A stretch of DNA of 64,000 bases from Rhea pennata (GCF_028389875.1 NC_084673.1:17521501-17585500), one strand, 5' to 3'; counted from the first letter of the stretch, positions 23,116 to 38,000 are shown. Program-made: numbers and translations. Notes: a model not told the origin generated them from the sequence alone.

Positions 23116-26100
23116 TCCCTGTTAGTAAAAAGTAATAGTAGACAAACAGTAGACTATCAAAAGATAGTTTCCCTGATCTCTTTGGCAACCAGCTTCAATA
23201 TTTTTGTTGGAAGGTATTTTTTATTTCAGTTCTTAAGTTGTCTTAAATTATTAAAAATATTTTTCTTCTCTTGAAAAGAAAAAGTATGTTTGGAAAGTAC
23301 TCCTTGATCATGGAGGTTCGGGAAGCTGGTGACCTGGGTAGAGCTGATTGTGTTTTTTTTATTGGGAATTGTTGGGAGAAAGAAGAAAGACCACAGAAAC
23401 AACTGGGAAGATTTTTTTTTTTTCGGTATGTATGTACTTTCTTCTTCCCTCTGATCCTAATTATTATCTTTACCCCTTCGTACTTCACTGGTATGTCCAT
23501 GACAGGGCCTTTCAAATAAAATTTTCTTAATTCTAAGCAAGTCTCCTGTTCACTTAGGCATCATTGATAAACCCATCAAAAAGGTTCTTAAATGCTCTTC
23601 TTACATACAGTTTTCATATTTAAACAGTGGACTTTTTTTATTCCTTCTCATAAGTATAATTTCAAGAAATATACAGCTCATTTGAAACTATGGTAACCAG
23701 AAAGGAAAGATGCACAAGTGTCTGGATTCCATCTGTAGTATAGGTCTGTCGTTACTTGCATGAAAAAGTATTGGCCAAAAAAAAGCGAAACTGGCTTTTG
23801 CATATTGATCTACCAAACATGAAAATGGTTTATTAGAGCAAAATTTTCAAAGCAAGTGCTTTGATAATGCAGGAAGAGTGTTTGTTGTTGAGTGTGAGAT
23901 CTTTTTGTTTCTTTCTTTTGCTTTTTTTTGTTTTGTTTTGCTTTGCTACCAGTTTACACTTTATCTCTGATACTGTGTTTGATTTGCTCTTGTTTTATTA
24001 AGTGGGCTTCCAGTTGACTTATTTTGATAAGCTCTTATTTTCAAAAGCAATGCCTTTACACCTATATTTGCTTAATTAAAAAAAAGTCAGTTAAAATGCA
24101 ACGCTGATGTAACAATGTGTATACCATATTACTGCACTACTGATGCATAGAGCAGCGTTTTTTAAGCTAGAAGACTTGCAGCTTGATGGCTGAAAAATAA
24201 TCAGCAAAATCAGCCTCTGGGCATTTTATTTATTTATTTTTTTGCTTCATTGCATTGTCTTAGTGGTTATACTGCTAAGTTTCTATTCAGTGATGTGGTA
24301 GTATTATGGAAGTTAATAAAGTTTTGTACTTGGAAGTGAGTATTTGTGCCTTAGAGCAGCATTCCCTGTGACAGATTGTACACATCAGTCTGATATAAAG
24401 GTGACAAGCATCTTAAAAAAGATCTCTGGCTCAGTTGCACTATGGATAGAAGAATATACCAGAAGTCATCTTTATGTGATGTGGGCCAGGCATTAAGATT
24501 CTTCATATTTATCTCCAAATGCAGTAATACTTGATCTCTGTAAATCTGAATTCATGGTTTCTCTCCTCTGTGTGTCAAGGGGGTATAAAATACATTAAAC
24601 GTACCTTGAATACAAAACTAGTTAGGTAAGTTTTGTTTAGGGAGAGGATTTATGTGTTCTTGCATAATTCTGTCTCCAAAGGAGAGGAGCCTGGAAAATT
24701 CTAAGAGTTCATTCAAATGAAGGATTGAGTCCACATTTTTAGTAGGGAATTTAAGAAACTTCATTAAGTTTTTCTTGTTTTGTTTTTTGTTTTTTAACAT
24801 TAAGCAGTATTTGACAGCATGTATGGAATTAAGCATCCTAGAAGATGATAATGAGTTACCCAGATGAAGGAAATAATACCAAGGAAGATAGGAAAGAGAA
24901 GCGTAAGAATATATTGATGCTCATTACGACCATTTTGATAAGTATATTCTGTGTCTAGTTGCATCACTTTGACTTCTCTATTGAATCCTGACATATACCA
25001 TAACTGTATCAAGTATGAATTACTGCTTTTATGTAACTCAGTCTTGGAATCATTGTCTTACCAGATGCAGAAGGTATTAATATTTGACTAAAATGTTTGA
25101 GGAAGTGGTTTTTTTTTTAATCAATTACTAAAGCCTTTTGAGATGATCCAGAAGAAAAAAAGAGGATAGAAATCAGGCTGGTAATCCAGTGAAATTTTTT
25201 TTTTTTTTTTTTTTTTTAAACTATAAGGAGCATAGTTGATGGAGAGAATAATGATTTGAACTGGCATGAAAGAGCAGAATTGGGTGGTTACATAACTGGA
25301 AGTCATTTTAGATCATACCTCCACATGCAGTTGTTCCCTCCCTCTTTTCGTACTCTTCTTTGTAGTTCTTCTCTTCAAGCCACTGAAGTTATGCCTTCAT
25401 GATGTAACTAAGTCAGTTTAATGGCTAGCTGTCACTGAATGGGTGGTCCTATGTCTGTGTCCTGTCCGCATGCTTCTGTGTCCAGACCACGTGCCTTTTT
25501 TATTTGCCTTGCGTCTGTGCTTACACTTGCCTGAACCTTATTGGTGAACTGGCATGAAGAGCTAACCTGAAGAAAAAGGAAGTAGTTTTCTGTTTGTTTA
25601 AATCCTTGTGGAGTTGAATGGTGCTGCTGTTTACAGGGGAGGGTGCAGGAGTTTTTGACCAGCAGGAATATAGGATTGAGTGGGGCAACCCCTTTCAATA
25701 GTTGGAAGTTTTGTATCAGTTGTCTAGTTGAACAGCAGTGGGAATGCAGCTCCTGTCGTTTGTTACTCTTGTACCTAATCTCAGCTTTAAAAACTGTTTG
25801 GGCTATATGCCAGTTCCAAAAGCAATTCCGTATTTGTTGTGATCTGTGTCTTTTCCTAAAACGACCCAGTTAATCTCTGCAAGGAAATTCAGGACTCTGC
25901 TGTTGATTTGTATTTATTTATGCAGACAAGAAGATTATGTTGGTTTTTCTTTAGTTTCAGGCCATGTGCTTGTCAGAAGTTTCACAGGTGTTGCTTGGAT
26001 CATTGGAGATTGGAGAGAGAGTCCCCTCCCCCACTCTGTCAAGATTTTCTTCAAGTCTCAGCATGGCTATTGGTACATCAGATGCTGTTGGTCAAAATCC

Positions 26101-29100
26101 TGCTAGACCTCCTTTCTCAGCTGGATGCTTATCAGCCTGATGTGGTTAGATCTTATGAGCCTTTACACTCAAGTTTTGTGGTTTAAGGGTAGCGCTGCTT
26201 TTATGCTTGGGGGTTGTCTTTGGCCTTTTTACAGACTGGACCATCCTGTATGATAATTTTGGGTCCCATCCCTTGTAACTAATGAAGTTTTTGGGGAGAT
26301 GTACTGTGGTTGCAGGTCACAGTCTCCAGGAGCATTTCATAATATATCAGACACAGCCTTTTTTTTTTTCTTTTTCCTTTTCTCGTGAAATATTAATGTT
26401 GTCCTTCAGAGATGCTGAGAAATAGTCAGTACTGAGAAATGGCCAAAATAATGCCTGAATACATTGTCTTTGTAGAAGGAAGTTTCTGTGTGAAATAATC
26501 AAACTGACAGCTACGCTGTATGCTGTGTTTTGCTTTGTGAACTTGTTGCCTAGTATTGCTGACTAGACTACAGGAAAGCCACACATATAAAAGGAGATTT
26601 GGAGTTTTGTGGAATGTGTGATGTCAAACAAGTTCCTTAGATCATTTTAGATTGTACAGAGGATTAAAGAGATTCAGGTTGTTCAGTGTCCATTTATATT
26701 GCCCTTATTGGAACAGGAGGCACTTTTAGATCTTGTATTTGCAGAAGGCAGTGGGTGAAGAGCATAGCTGATGGGAACTGGTTCTCCCAATTTTGTAGGT
26801 GCTCCTTAGAAACACTACTGTTGTGAATTCAACTGCAATTGCCTGATCTATGTCAGTTTCTTTTTACTGCTGTTAAAATGTTTCTGTGGGATTACCCAGC
26901 TTGGAGGAATGCCAAAATGAGTGTGTGGGAAGACTTAATACTTGCTACTTACATAGCATTTTGTATGTTCAAAGTCTTCTACGAATATTAACTAATCTTT
27001 ATTTAAGATGCGAATCCGATTTCTGTCAATATAAATGAACAACAGCCAGTTATGACCTGTACTTTTTTTGATGCCAAAAGAATGAAATCTGTAACTAGTG
27101 TAGTTAAGAGTAATCTTTATTATCCTATTGGTATACTGTTTTTGTCATTCTGCTCTTCTGGTTTGTTATGGTGGAAAAAGAAGTTATGAATAGAATATAG
27201 TACTACTCTTCAGGCGGTCCCTGAGCTGTAGGATGCTGACTGCTGAAAAGAGTGACATTTCATTTTGTGTGTGATATTTTGATCTTTTCTTCAGCAGTTC
27301 TTGTTTCTACTGTATTGAGGTTTGTTTCTTTCCAGCCGTAGCATATTCATAACAAGTAACATTGCAAGAAGAATGTTAATTCTGAGCTTGCTTCTTAATA
27401 ACTGTCATTATTTCAACTTAAAACACAGTATTAAGCTGAAAATGATTTTAATGTCTTAAAGCACACCTGTGCTAAAAAGCTGTTAAGGTTTCCCTTGTCT
27501 ATGTTCTGGCATGTTAATGGTGATTTTTAGTTAACTGATTATTATGTGTAACCAGTATACCAAACTCATGAAGCTGCAAATGTTTTGATAACAGCAAAGT
27601 TGTAAACAAAACTAAAGTAGCTATGGACATTTTTTTTTTTCTAGGATTCTGTGTTCTTCTTTGAAACTTAACATTTGAAAATTAGTATTATGCTTTTTAT
27701 TGTTGTTTATGCTGTTGATTAGCTAAAATTCGACATGTTTTCATGTTAGACATCCTGACTTGAGCAGTTCTGACCTGAACTTCAAGATGTCATTTCAACT
27801 TTTCCTTAAAGACCTAGAGAGGAAAATCTGCAAGAGCATGTCTACACAGTAAAATGTATGCTGGAAACAGATGCTTTACTTGGACTAATAGAAATAATCT
27901 CTCAAACTGTGACCAGTTAGCATAGGTAAGGTATTAAAGGAGCTTTCCTGTTTCTGGCATCAAGGCTAGCCTGGATACTCTCTTGTGACGTTGTGTTGCA
28001 TCTTGGAGATACGTACAGAGCAGTTAGGAAAATGAAGTGGTGGACAGGGCATATGACTCTTAAACTTTAGCAGGGGCTTGAAAGAGAAACTTTCTAAAAG
28101 AATGCAACAAAATTAAGTCTGATATATGGCCTCTGGTAATACATAGAGTGGCTTTCAGTGTTTTGAGAACAATTACATTAGTCTGTAAGCAATTAAGCGT
28201 TTAACTTGTAACCCATTAAAAACTGTATACTTCAGAGGCAGCATGAAAAATGGTCTATAGAAGTGTGTTAAATCCTGTGCTCCTTTTTACTTCTTTAGCC
28301 AAATACTCTATTAAATTTACATTGATTGTTGCACATTAATCTGTTGCTAGGTTCATGAGTGTTTTTTCCTTTGTTTCAAGGTTCAGTAGCTTTAGAAACT
28401 CGAATGGTCTTGTCAGTTTAGACCTTCACTAAGAGACTAACATTTAGATACCAATTTAAAAAAGTAATATTTAAAAACAAATGTGTAAGTAATCCATATG
28501 CTGACCTAGTACTGCTTTTAGAATTGCAAACGTCTGATCTTGGGTAAAACAAATAATAAATTTGTGTTTCTGTTTGGTTATTATCTAACAATGCTAGTGG
28601 GAACAGGTCTGGTATGAGCACAGTCTAAAATTTGAATTTTGTTTGTTTTCTGGTAATGGCATGATTTTGGAAGATATGCAGATCAGTGAAGAAAATCATT
28701 AGAAATAGAACTAGTTCTCATTAGATACTCATACAATATTAACTACTCAGTGATGAGTTCAGTCTGTAATAAAGCTAGTTCTCTTTTTTTATATAGAGTA
28801 ATGGCAGATTCTAATCATGTTTGTTATCCTGAAGGAACATTGTAGTAGTCCTAAATATGACCACTCTTAACTGTGTTTGGTAAAATGAGCTGGTGGTTCT
28901 TTATTCAGCAGGGATGTAATGTGTTTCTATTTCTGTCACATCTGTGCTGCTTACTTTGCCATTTTATATAGGGTTTAGGCAAAAGTGGTCAACTGTTGGC
29001 TTGTTAACACATTTATTCAAGTGCCAAGGAACAGAATGTGTTCAAAATCTTTGTTATTTTAAGAAAGCAACAAATTGGGGACAGACTTTTGTTTCATAGA

Positions 29101-30854
29101 TGGCTAGGTAATATTTGATAGTGGTGTTGGGTGCTAAAGTGAGTAATGTCATCACAGTGCTGTAAAAAGAGACAGTAAATTAGATTTTGAGCAGACCGCA
29201 ACAGCTTTTGTACCAGTTTTAGTCTAGCAAAATTGCCTGGACAACTCCCTCTTCCTTTGACGTAACTGGATGGTGGATCACATCTGTTGCAGTGTCGCAC
29301 TGGTTTTGAAAAGGGCTGTTTGCATGTACCAGCTACAGGACTCCTCTTGAGCCAGTTCAATTACTAAACAATTGGAAAGCTAATTTATTCAAAGTAAAAT
29401 TAATAGATTGCTGTTCAGCTGGCTCAGCAAAGGAGCTGACAAATGCCCTTGGCCAGGAGACATGGCCAAAAGCAAACACGGGGAGAAAGGGCAGTGGGAC
29501 TGACTGTTTTACCAGTAGCAGTCTTTGTAGTTTATTGTCTCATCAGACCATTGTTATTGTTTTGGTCTCATTCATGCTTTAGCAGCAAACAGAATAGGTA
29601 TATTTAGTGCAGTCTGTTCAAACTGGCATAAAATACTCTTTTGGTTGATAATTGAAAGGAGTATTAGAAATGCTTTTTGAAATAGCTGATACTTTGCTGA
29701 CTTGTTTCCATTGGATAACTTGTTTTCTGAAGTCGAATGACAATTTGAGAAGGCATAGAAGAGGCAAAGATTGTGACATACAGAAAGTTGTAAGAGGAAA
29801 TAGTGGAGATGTTTAAATTTGAAATGGGATTTTGTATAATGAATGTATAATGCATTTTGTGTTATAACTAAATTCTCTGTGATAGGAGTGTAAAATCTTC
29901 AACTATTGGAGAGCTTGATGATTTTAAATACATACTCTGGATATGGTAGTTTCTGCACAATAAAACCTGAACGGTAGATGGCATTTACAAATCCTTAAGA
30001 CAGCTTTTTGGATTGCAAGGTACTTGTTACAGGTTGTTCAATGGGACCCATGTACGTCACTGTATTGTAGAACATTAGCCTAGATTGCTAGAGTATTTTA
30101 GGTCATCTGTGTTCTCAGATTGGTAGAAATTTTACCATACTGCTATTTCCATATAAGTGGTTCTTCGAAGCCACTAATCTAAAAATACATTATACTCCAA
30201 CTAAAATGGAGGTAAATTGTGCAGATTATCCAAAGAACATGTATACAAAGGAATTAATTGAACAGGCATGTCAAACAGTATAACCTGCATGTTATACTGC
30301 AAAAATACTGCTATTTTGGGCATCATATTAAATTTTCACTTTTTAAAAATTAAGTGTAAAGTATATTGCAAATATACTCAGTACTGCTGAATGATGCAAG
30401 GGAGATTATGCTTTTCTCTGGAGTGTTTTATAATGTTCCCGAAATACACGTCGGCTGCTACCGGAATCATATAAAGAGAAAAGCTTAACTGTTTACTTGC
30501 AACTGTCATGCGCATGCATGGTATTTTATAGCAAATTGGTTACAGCAGTTAACATCTTTTTATGATAACAAATAAGCAAGAATGTTACTGACATGCAAAA
30601 AAAAGAAGTTAATTGAAAAGTATTTTACTGTTGTGCTAGATCTCTGAATCTAGAGAAAAACAATGCTAAGGGGTATCTCTTTGTATGGTGTACATGAAAT
30701 GAGACCAAAAGTAGAGTGGTTTAAGTTGAGAGGAACCTCTTTCAGTTACTGAGCTGAAAATAAGAATAATCAAGCATTTTAAGTTTTGGTAAGAAAGTAT
30801 TTGATTAGAATACTTTAATGACACAATGTAGTGATATTTCAGTACTGAAGGAAA
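23116..30854 (+). other. STAG2: STAG2 intron 1, second part
   Basis: AT-rich, no gene recognised. Poly-T runs occur at about 23411-23422 and 25195-25217. A slightly GC-richer stretch is at about 25440-26300. Open frames here (for example 25643-25873 and 25846-26106) have no domain and no conserved-looking splice context. Confidence 0.7.
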
Positions 30855-30970
30855 TGAGAATAAGGAGTGCTGTTAAGGGAAGCTGAAAATAAGGAGTGCT
30901 GTTAAGGGAAGCTGAAAATAAGGAGTGCTGTTAAGGGAAGCTGAAAATAAGGAGTGCTGTTAAGGGAAGC
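30855..30970. repeat. Minisatellite, 29-bp unit, about 4 copies
   Basis: The block TAAGGAGTGCTGTTAAGGGA recurs at 30861, 30890, 30919 and 30948, a strict 29-bp period. The last three units are identical by eye; only the 5' flank of the first unit differs. Confidence 0.95.
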
Positions 30971-31543
30971 TTAATGTAAGATGTTTGATAATGTGTTTGG
31001 AAATAATATATTGCTTTGCTGTTGGGGTTATGCTATAGTATTTTGGCTTGTATTTGATCTGTATAGGTTTTCTGTCCAGTAAAACCAGTTTATCTTAGCA
31101 GGAAAATCTCCAAAAGCAAAATAGTTTAGGGTGGATTTTCTGCTTAAAGTGCTACTCTATTTTAACTTCTAAACTGCTGAGTAGTATTGTCATCTGGAGT
31201 TATGCATGTGCTCTATACCCTCTCATGCATTTCCCTTTTTTCTGTCCTCTCTCCCTTTTGTGTGGTGGGTTTTTTGTCTATATTTCTTTTTTTCTCCTCT
31301 CCAACGTACATACTTGTAGACTATGTGTAGGGATTACATTGAACAAGTGTTCATAAAGCAAGGACTTGGCTTGTACATAATACTGGTCTTAGTATTTATT
31401 CAGTTAGTTAATGTCAGTTAAAACAGTCACATTCTGTTGATCATTCTTTGTGAAGAAGGCCTGGCAGCACACTAAATCTGTGAATAAATCAAAAATGCCA
31501 CTGCTACATGTCAGAAAGATGTTAACTCAGTCTGCTTTTTCTT
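30971..31543 (+). other. STAG2: STAG2 intron 1, between two minisatellites
   Basis: AT-rich sequence with a pyrimidine-rich stretch around 31215-31300. No exon recognised. Confidence 0.65.
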
Positions 31544-32097
31544 AAAAAAGAAAAAGAAAAAAGAAAAAGAAAAAAGAAAAAGAAAAAAGAAAAAGAAAAA
31601 AGAAAAAGAAAAAAGAAAAAGAAAAAAGAAAAAGAAAAAAGAAAAAGAAAAAAGAAAAAGAAAAAAGAAAAAGAAAAAAGAAAAAGAAAAAAGAAAAAGA
31701 AAAAAGAAAAAGAAAAAAGAAAAAGAAAAAAGAAAAAGAAAAAAGAAAAAGAAAAAAGAAAAAGAAAAAAGAAAAAGAAAAAAGAAAAAGAAAAAAGAAA
31801 AAGAAAAAAGAAAAAGAAAAAAGAAAAAGAAAAAAGAAAAAGAAAAAAGAAAAAGAAAAAAGAAAAAGAAAAAAGAAAAAGAAAAAAGAAAAAGAAAAAA
31901 GAAAAAGAAAAAAGAAAAAGAAAAAAGAAAAAGAAAAAAGAAAAAGAAAAAAGAAAAAGAAAAAAGAAAAAGAAAAAAGAAAAAGAAAAAAGAAAAAGAA
32001 AAAAGAAAAAGAAAAAAGAAAAAGAAAAAAGAAAAAGAAAAAAGAAAAAGAAAAAAGAAAAAGAAAAAAGAAAAAGAAAAAAGAAAAAGAAAAGAAA
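31544..32097. repeat. Purine minisatellite, 13-bp unit GAAAAAGAAAAAA, about 42 copies
   Basis: About 550 bp of strict alternation A5-G-A6-G, a 13-bp unit with essentially no interruption except at the two ends. One strand is pure purine. The long minus-strand open frames across it (Phe/Leu/Ser only) are artefacts: 13 bp is not a multiple of three, so every frame cycles through the same few codons and none is a stop. Confidence 0.98.
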
Positions 32098-35000
32098 GGG
32101 TTGAGTTAATTTCACTGACAGACTTGATGTTGAATCGCATCTTCTGTGTCCAGCACAGATTTACATTATGTATTCCCACTAATTTAGCAGAAGTGTAGTT
32201 GTATGTTTTGGTCCAGCCTATATGAAATTATCATGAGTGGGTGATCCAGCACGATGTGGTCCAAGTATTAACAATTATGTTACTACTGTCAAAGGACTCT
32301 GTGTACTTCTCGGCCCTGTAGTTGCAGAATGGATATTTATGCAGAAACCTGAAAGATGGTGATTTGAGTATCATGCTACAGTTTTTGACTGTTGTGTAGG
32401 TTACATCTCGCTGTGCCTAGACTCTGCCTCTGGTGATTTTAATTTTAGAATTAGACTATTACTTCTTCCTAAAATTCTGTTAAGCTAGTCTCTTTTGAAC
32501 AACTTATGCTTTCCCTGAAGATTGTTCCTCGTGGAATTTGTATGATGACGGTATAGATGAGTATGCCTGTTAATGTGTTATCTGCTGGTATTGTTCTATG
32601 GTGTGCAAAATAACATCCACAAATTATATTATTACTAAAATTTCTAACAACTGTGAATTATTACTAAAAGGGTAATGATTCCTTTTTGGGAGCCTAATTA
32701 AAGTAAAAACATAAGATATTACAGAAACTATTCGTATCTGTGGAAATAAATTTGATCACCTAGTGCCACATATGGCAAAAGGCTAGAGAGAGAAAGGAAT
32801 TATTTTCCTTGTGTTTGTCACTCACTATTACTTAGTTAGAGGTGCAGTTTCCTTTGTAGTATTGTAAAGATTTGACTTTTGAGATACAGTATTATGCTTC
32901 TAGGGATTTCCTCCCCACAAAAATGTCCCAAAATCAAATTAGTCATAATTCAAGTTCATAAAGCAGTTGTTGAGCTGATTTTTTTTTTTTTGTACATGTG
33001 GATGAAAAGGGGGGAGGGAAAGCAAGTGTTAATTCACAATCCCACGAAGATTCTGTAGTAGACTCATCAACTTGAATTCAAATGGAAAAGTTTTGTGCCA
33101 TTGAATAACAAAAGTTCCTAAGAAATACTGTGTTAACATAATTCTACTTTTTTAATGTACAGTGTGTATAATTAAATTGAACATGAGATAGTGTGCTACA
33201 TGAACTGGGCTGTGAAAATTCAACCTTAGAAAAATGGCTGTTGAAGGCCACAGATAAACTAGTGAGAGGGCATGTTATTTAGTTCTTGAGGAAAGTGTAA
33301 TTTCTTCGGGATAAGACCGATTAGTGCTGTTTCCCGCACAGAAGAATTCAAAAAATTTAAAACAAGAATTTTAAAAGATCATGTGAGTATCACTCATCTT
33401 GCCATTTGGTTTAGATAGTTTTAATGGGGGATATGCTTAAAACTGGGTTGTGCTTTGGTATTGCAGTTCTTCAGAGTATCCAAAAGCACCTGAGTAGCTT
33501 GACTATAATGGATGGTCACCTAGTTCCTTATGCTTTTGTCAACCATATCCAACTGTTTGCAGTTCTGTGTACAGTATACCCAGCTTAAAGATCTCTTCTA
33601 AAACTTATACCCCTCTAAGAAATACTTTAATTTCTTTGCAGTAGTATTTGTTCTGGCATGTTTCTGAAAACTACCCTAGTATCTAGTCATGAAAGAATAA
33701 TTTACTATGCACAAACTTGTTTGCATTTGGGACTTCAATTTTATTTCACATGACCAAAGCATGTGAGATTCAAGTAAGCAGCCTCAAGAATTAAAAAATT
33801 TGGGGATTGCATAGTATTACCAATAGTGGCTTAGATCTAAAAATCTGTTTTTCCTGTTTTATTGCCATTGGTTAAGAGAACTGTAGCTTTTTCAGGGAAC
33901 AATACAAAGCTTGTCTTGTATGAAAGGTAACTGTTAGGTTAATAGCCTGTTTTCAGGAATAAGTTTGATATAATTAAAATGCACTTACTCCCTTTTTTGT
34001 GAATAATGGTCATATATCAGCAGATATTAGTGTCAGACAACATTTTTGCCTATGTGTACATTCTGCAAGTGGCTTTCACTGCATGTCTTTTTGTTTGTAG
34101 TGTTAGAATGATGTAAGAGCTTTTCTTAATAACCATTGATAAATCAGTTGGTGGGTTATTGCCTGAATCTGTCCTTTGACTGCCATTATTCCCAAGGGCT
34201 GTAAGATAGTGAAAGCCTCCCAGAAGTTCTAAACAACTTTCAAAAGCTAAAGTCGGATTTAGAAAACTTTGTAGAAATGTATAGCTCCCACCTGCCTTGC
34301 AACTGTAAGGGGTCATAAAGGATGTAGAGAGCATATGCTACCAAAGCAAAGAGATGGATTGTTAGAAATGCAAATTGTGAGTGCGATCTGTATGCTAATA
34401 CTTGAAGGCTTTGAGAACTAAATATCATCTGTTGCAAAACACTGTCTTCTCCCCCCTCCCCGCCCCCCATACGAAAGTGCAGGCAACATGAGAGCTGATA
34501 GAGCAGAAATACTGTCTACTGTAAAATGGCTGGAGAGGACAAGGGAAAGGAATACTACTTTTTGCAGCTCTGCAGTTTTCTTTGGGGATTGGGTTGTGTG
34601 TGGCCTCTGTTCTTTCTGGTTTAAAGTTTTTTTACTGGAAAATAATGACTTGTATCTCATACATGGTAAAAATTTCCTTATGAATAAAAAATTGTGAACT
34701 ATATGTTTTAAATGACTGGAAATTATGATGTTAATCAAATTATAACATATTCAATTTTTCTTTAAAGTGCTGTTCTTCATCAGTAGTTTTTATCTCTGTT
34801 TAAAAATACTCCAATACCAGTACTTCCCATGGGGAAAAAAGGAAGTTTTGCTGATCTTGAATTAATAGATTTTTTTTTTTTTTAATATTAAGTTCTTTAG
34901 TTCTTTTCACTCATTACGAAATGTGCATGCATACCTTTTCTTTTTTTCTTTTTTCTTCTTTTTTTTCCCAAGTACTTGAGGGGACTGGAATATTGCAGGA

Positions 35001-38000
35001 TTTCTCCTTTTTCTTTCTCTGCCCCCTCTCCCCCTGCCAAAGTCAATGCATGTCATGTAGTCTTTCTCTTGCTTTTCTTTTCTTTTTTTTTTTTTTTTTC
35101 CTCCCTCTCTTGCTAGCAATGTGGGGTGATTGTTACCTATGTGTGCATAACTGGATATGTGTAACTGATGCTGCTTTAATCAACCATAAGTAGTTTTTAG
35201 AGAACATCTTGAAGGCATATGGTTTCCTTGGGGATTTATTGCATTTTCAACATTGCACCTCCATTCCCACTGCTTACAGAATATATTTACCACTAGTGCT
35301 GAATATTTTAACATGGTCACTACATAATGTTTCCCCAATGTTTGCAATTTCTACCTCGCTCATTAAGATTTGCTCTCTAGTGTGTCTAGTTCCTGTTCAC
35401 CTTTCATGCTTGGTGTTTATTGCTGTACTCCCAACTGCAACATAAGTTCTTCCTAGTTGTTAGCCTTCATGGAGGGATTTTTTTTTATTATTATTTTTAA
35501 CAAATATCTGTTTTTCTTCATTTTTCTCATGTTTTTTTGCTAGTGGTCAGTCTCTTTCTTTAAAGAGATGCATTTAAGGTAGGTGCTTTATTTTCCTTTG
35601 TCTTGCCCACCTCCAATCACTTAATCTTGTATATATGCCCTAGACTGAAAAATGGCATCAAAAATTTCAGATTTTTGCCTTTATATTGCACAGACTAGAA
35701 TTGTTATCAAGTGATAAGTCATATTGCACATTAGAGACTTTGGGATGTATGTGAGAACATCAAATGGTGTTTCAGCTCTGGTGTTTATTACTTTATAGCG
35801 TGCATTGATATTGTCATATTTGTTTACATCCTTTTGCTATCCTTGAAATAGCTGTGTTTTAAACCATTGCTGCTTAGGCGAAGCAAAATTATGATTTCAT
35901 GATTTAGGTGTGGTTTGAGATTTGAAGATGCTACTGTTTTAATCTGGAAATGGTAAGTAACAAAACGAAAGGTTATTCTATGTATTTCAGGTTGAGGAAT
36001 CACAAAACTTTAATGAGGAAGCACAAACCTTAATGTGCTAATTATTTAGATTTTTGGATTGAAGAGGCAGCTATGACTTTTTTGGTCTTTTCTCCCTTGA
36101 CAAATTCTGGCTTTCATTTTGAACAATTTTTTTTTTTTTTTTTTTTTTTTTTGTAATTGGGAACTATTTAATGGCATCATTTTATGTTATCACATGAGAG
36201 CTGTAAGTATTTTAGGCCAGGAAATATTTGGATATTTTTTGAGCTGGGAATTGCTTCTTGGGTTGCTTCAAGAAATCACCTCATATTTAGAAAGTGAATT
36301 ACTTGATGATGGCTTGACCCTCCTGAGGGCTGTTGGAGGAAGTGCAAATATTTTGATATTTGCTTCCGAAAATAGTACCGGACTGTAGACTTTTTTTCTT
36401 CTTTATAAAATGCTTTTTTCCCTTCTCGGAGAAATCTGTTTCTGTAAGTTCAAATGGAAGTTAGATAAAGATATGGGGATATAATGAAAAAACTCAATCT
36501 GTAATTACTGTATAATTTTTTTTTTTAACTACTAGTATCCAAAGAGCTTTGATATATATTTTTTTAAATCTTTCTTCCCTCCCACACCCCAACCACTTCA
36601 GGAAGGAAAGAAAGAGAGAAGGTTAATGGTGGTGGGGGGAATGTGTTTGCCCTGTCTGTAATTTAAATTTTAAAATGTATGTACTTATTTGTGCTATCAT
36701 AATTAAATATACAAATACTCTAATAAAAAGAATGATTAAGCAGTCATTGCTGTAGGATGTTACTTATAATCTGTAATCATTCTATAGTTAATACATTATT
36801 ATATTGTCTATATAGAGAAAGAATACCATTAAATTATTTTGCTTAGGAAGAAGAGATTAATATTAGTGTGTGCTACGGAGAAACTGTTGACATCCTATTA
36901 GGCCTGAATTGGTAAAGTGTCTTTGTAGGTTGGCTTTTTTGTAGACAGCATAAAATGACAGAATTGCTTTCCTAACGATGTCCTGGTATTATGATTTGTA
37001 TGTATTTATTTGTGAGAAAGCTGCATACTTTCTATTTCTCTGTCTAACTACTGCAAGGGTGGTAAAGGTTGCTTAGGAGCTAGTTATTGGAGTGAGTGTT
37101 TGCAGCGTGCAAACCGAGTGCTAAACTTACTACGCTTCATTTTCATTAATGTCTTTTTTGAATATATGTAGGTCTTCTAACTTACTAGAGTTGATTCTGT
37201 GGTAGACTTGTGCAGAGTTCTGCAAATGAAGCGATGTTTTAAGTTCTTGTTAAAGCTTAGACTTTAAAGGACTGAAGTGCAAGAATGACAAAAGTCACTG
37301 CTGTTTTAATGGTGGCATGGTTAGATGATGTTTTTGTCATATTTTTAGCCCTTCAAATACTCTAGCTATGTTCCTAGGCCATCCCTTACCATTTAAATTA
37401 AATTCTCAAGTAGCTAATTACTATTCATTCTATGATCCATCATCAGTCTTCTCTGAACTTACCTTTCTTTATTCTCTCCCTGCAGCTAAGACTTTCAGAA
37501 AAGGAGTTTTACTAATTTTTCTTAACAAGCTTTTCTTAACAATATTTTGCAAAGATCAGCCATGAGAAGTGCTTGTGTACTTTCTATATTCTTCATTGTT
37601 TTCCTAGTAGACTGTGTATTATAAAAGATTATTTGATTCTAGAGTAGTTTTTACACTTAGTACACAAAGCTTTAAGTTAATTCATGTAGTAATTTATGCT
37701 TTTTTCTTGGAAGAACTCCCCAAATTTGCAACTGAACTTTATCCAGAAAAGGGCTTCTTTGGATGGATTATTTTTCCATTGATCCTTGAGCTTAAAGGGA
37801 AGATACTCTTTTTTCAGAAGCATCCTAAAATAAAATTAGAAAAAAAAAAGTATTCTAAAATACACAAAGCAGGTTTAAAAAAAATGATACGGTTTTCTCT
37901 CACTCTTGTCTCTACTTTTGAACAGCAGGCAAAAAAAAAAAAAACCACGTCTCTGATTGCTGGTTCATTTTAGGTTGCTTGCAAGACTAAATTCATAGCA

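Noticed and set aside
30855..30970. Regular 29-bp repeats, considered as a CRISPR array
   Set aside because: The units are directly adjacent with no unique spacers, in a vertebrate intron. It is a minisatellite.
31511..32179. Minus-strand open frames of 197-222 codons, all Phe/Leu/Ser, resembling a membrane protein
   Set aside because: They are translations of the 13-bp GAAAAAGAAAAAA array. The repeat contains no stop in any minus-strand frame, so length is meaningless.
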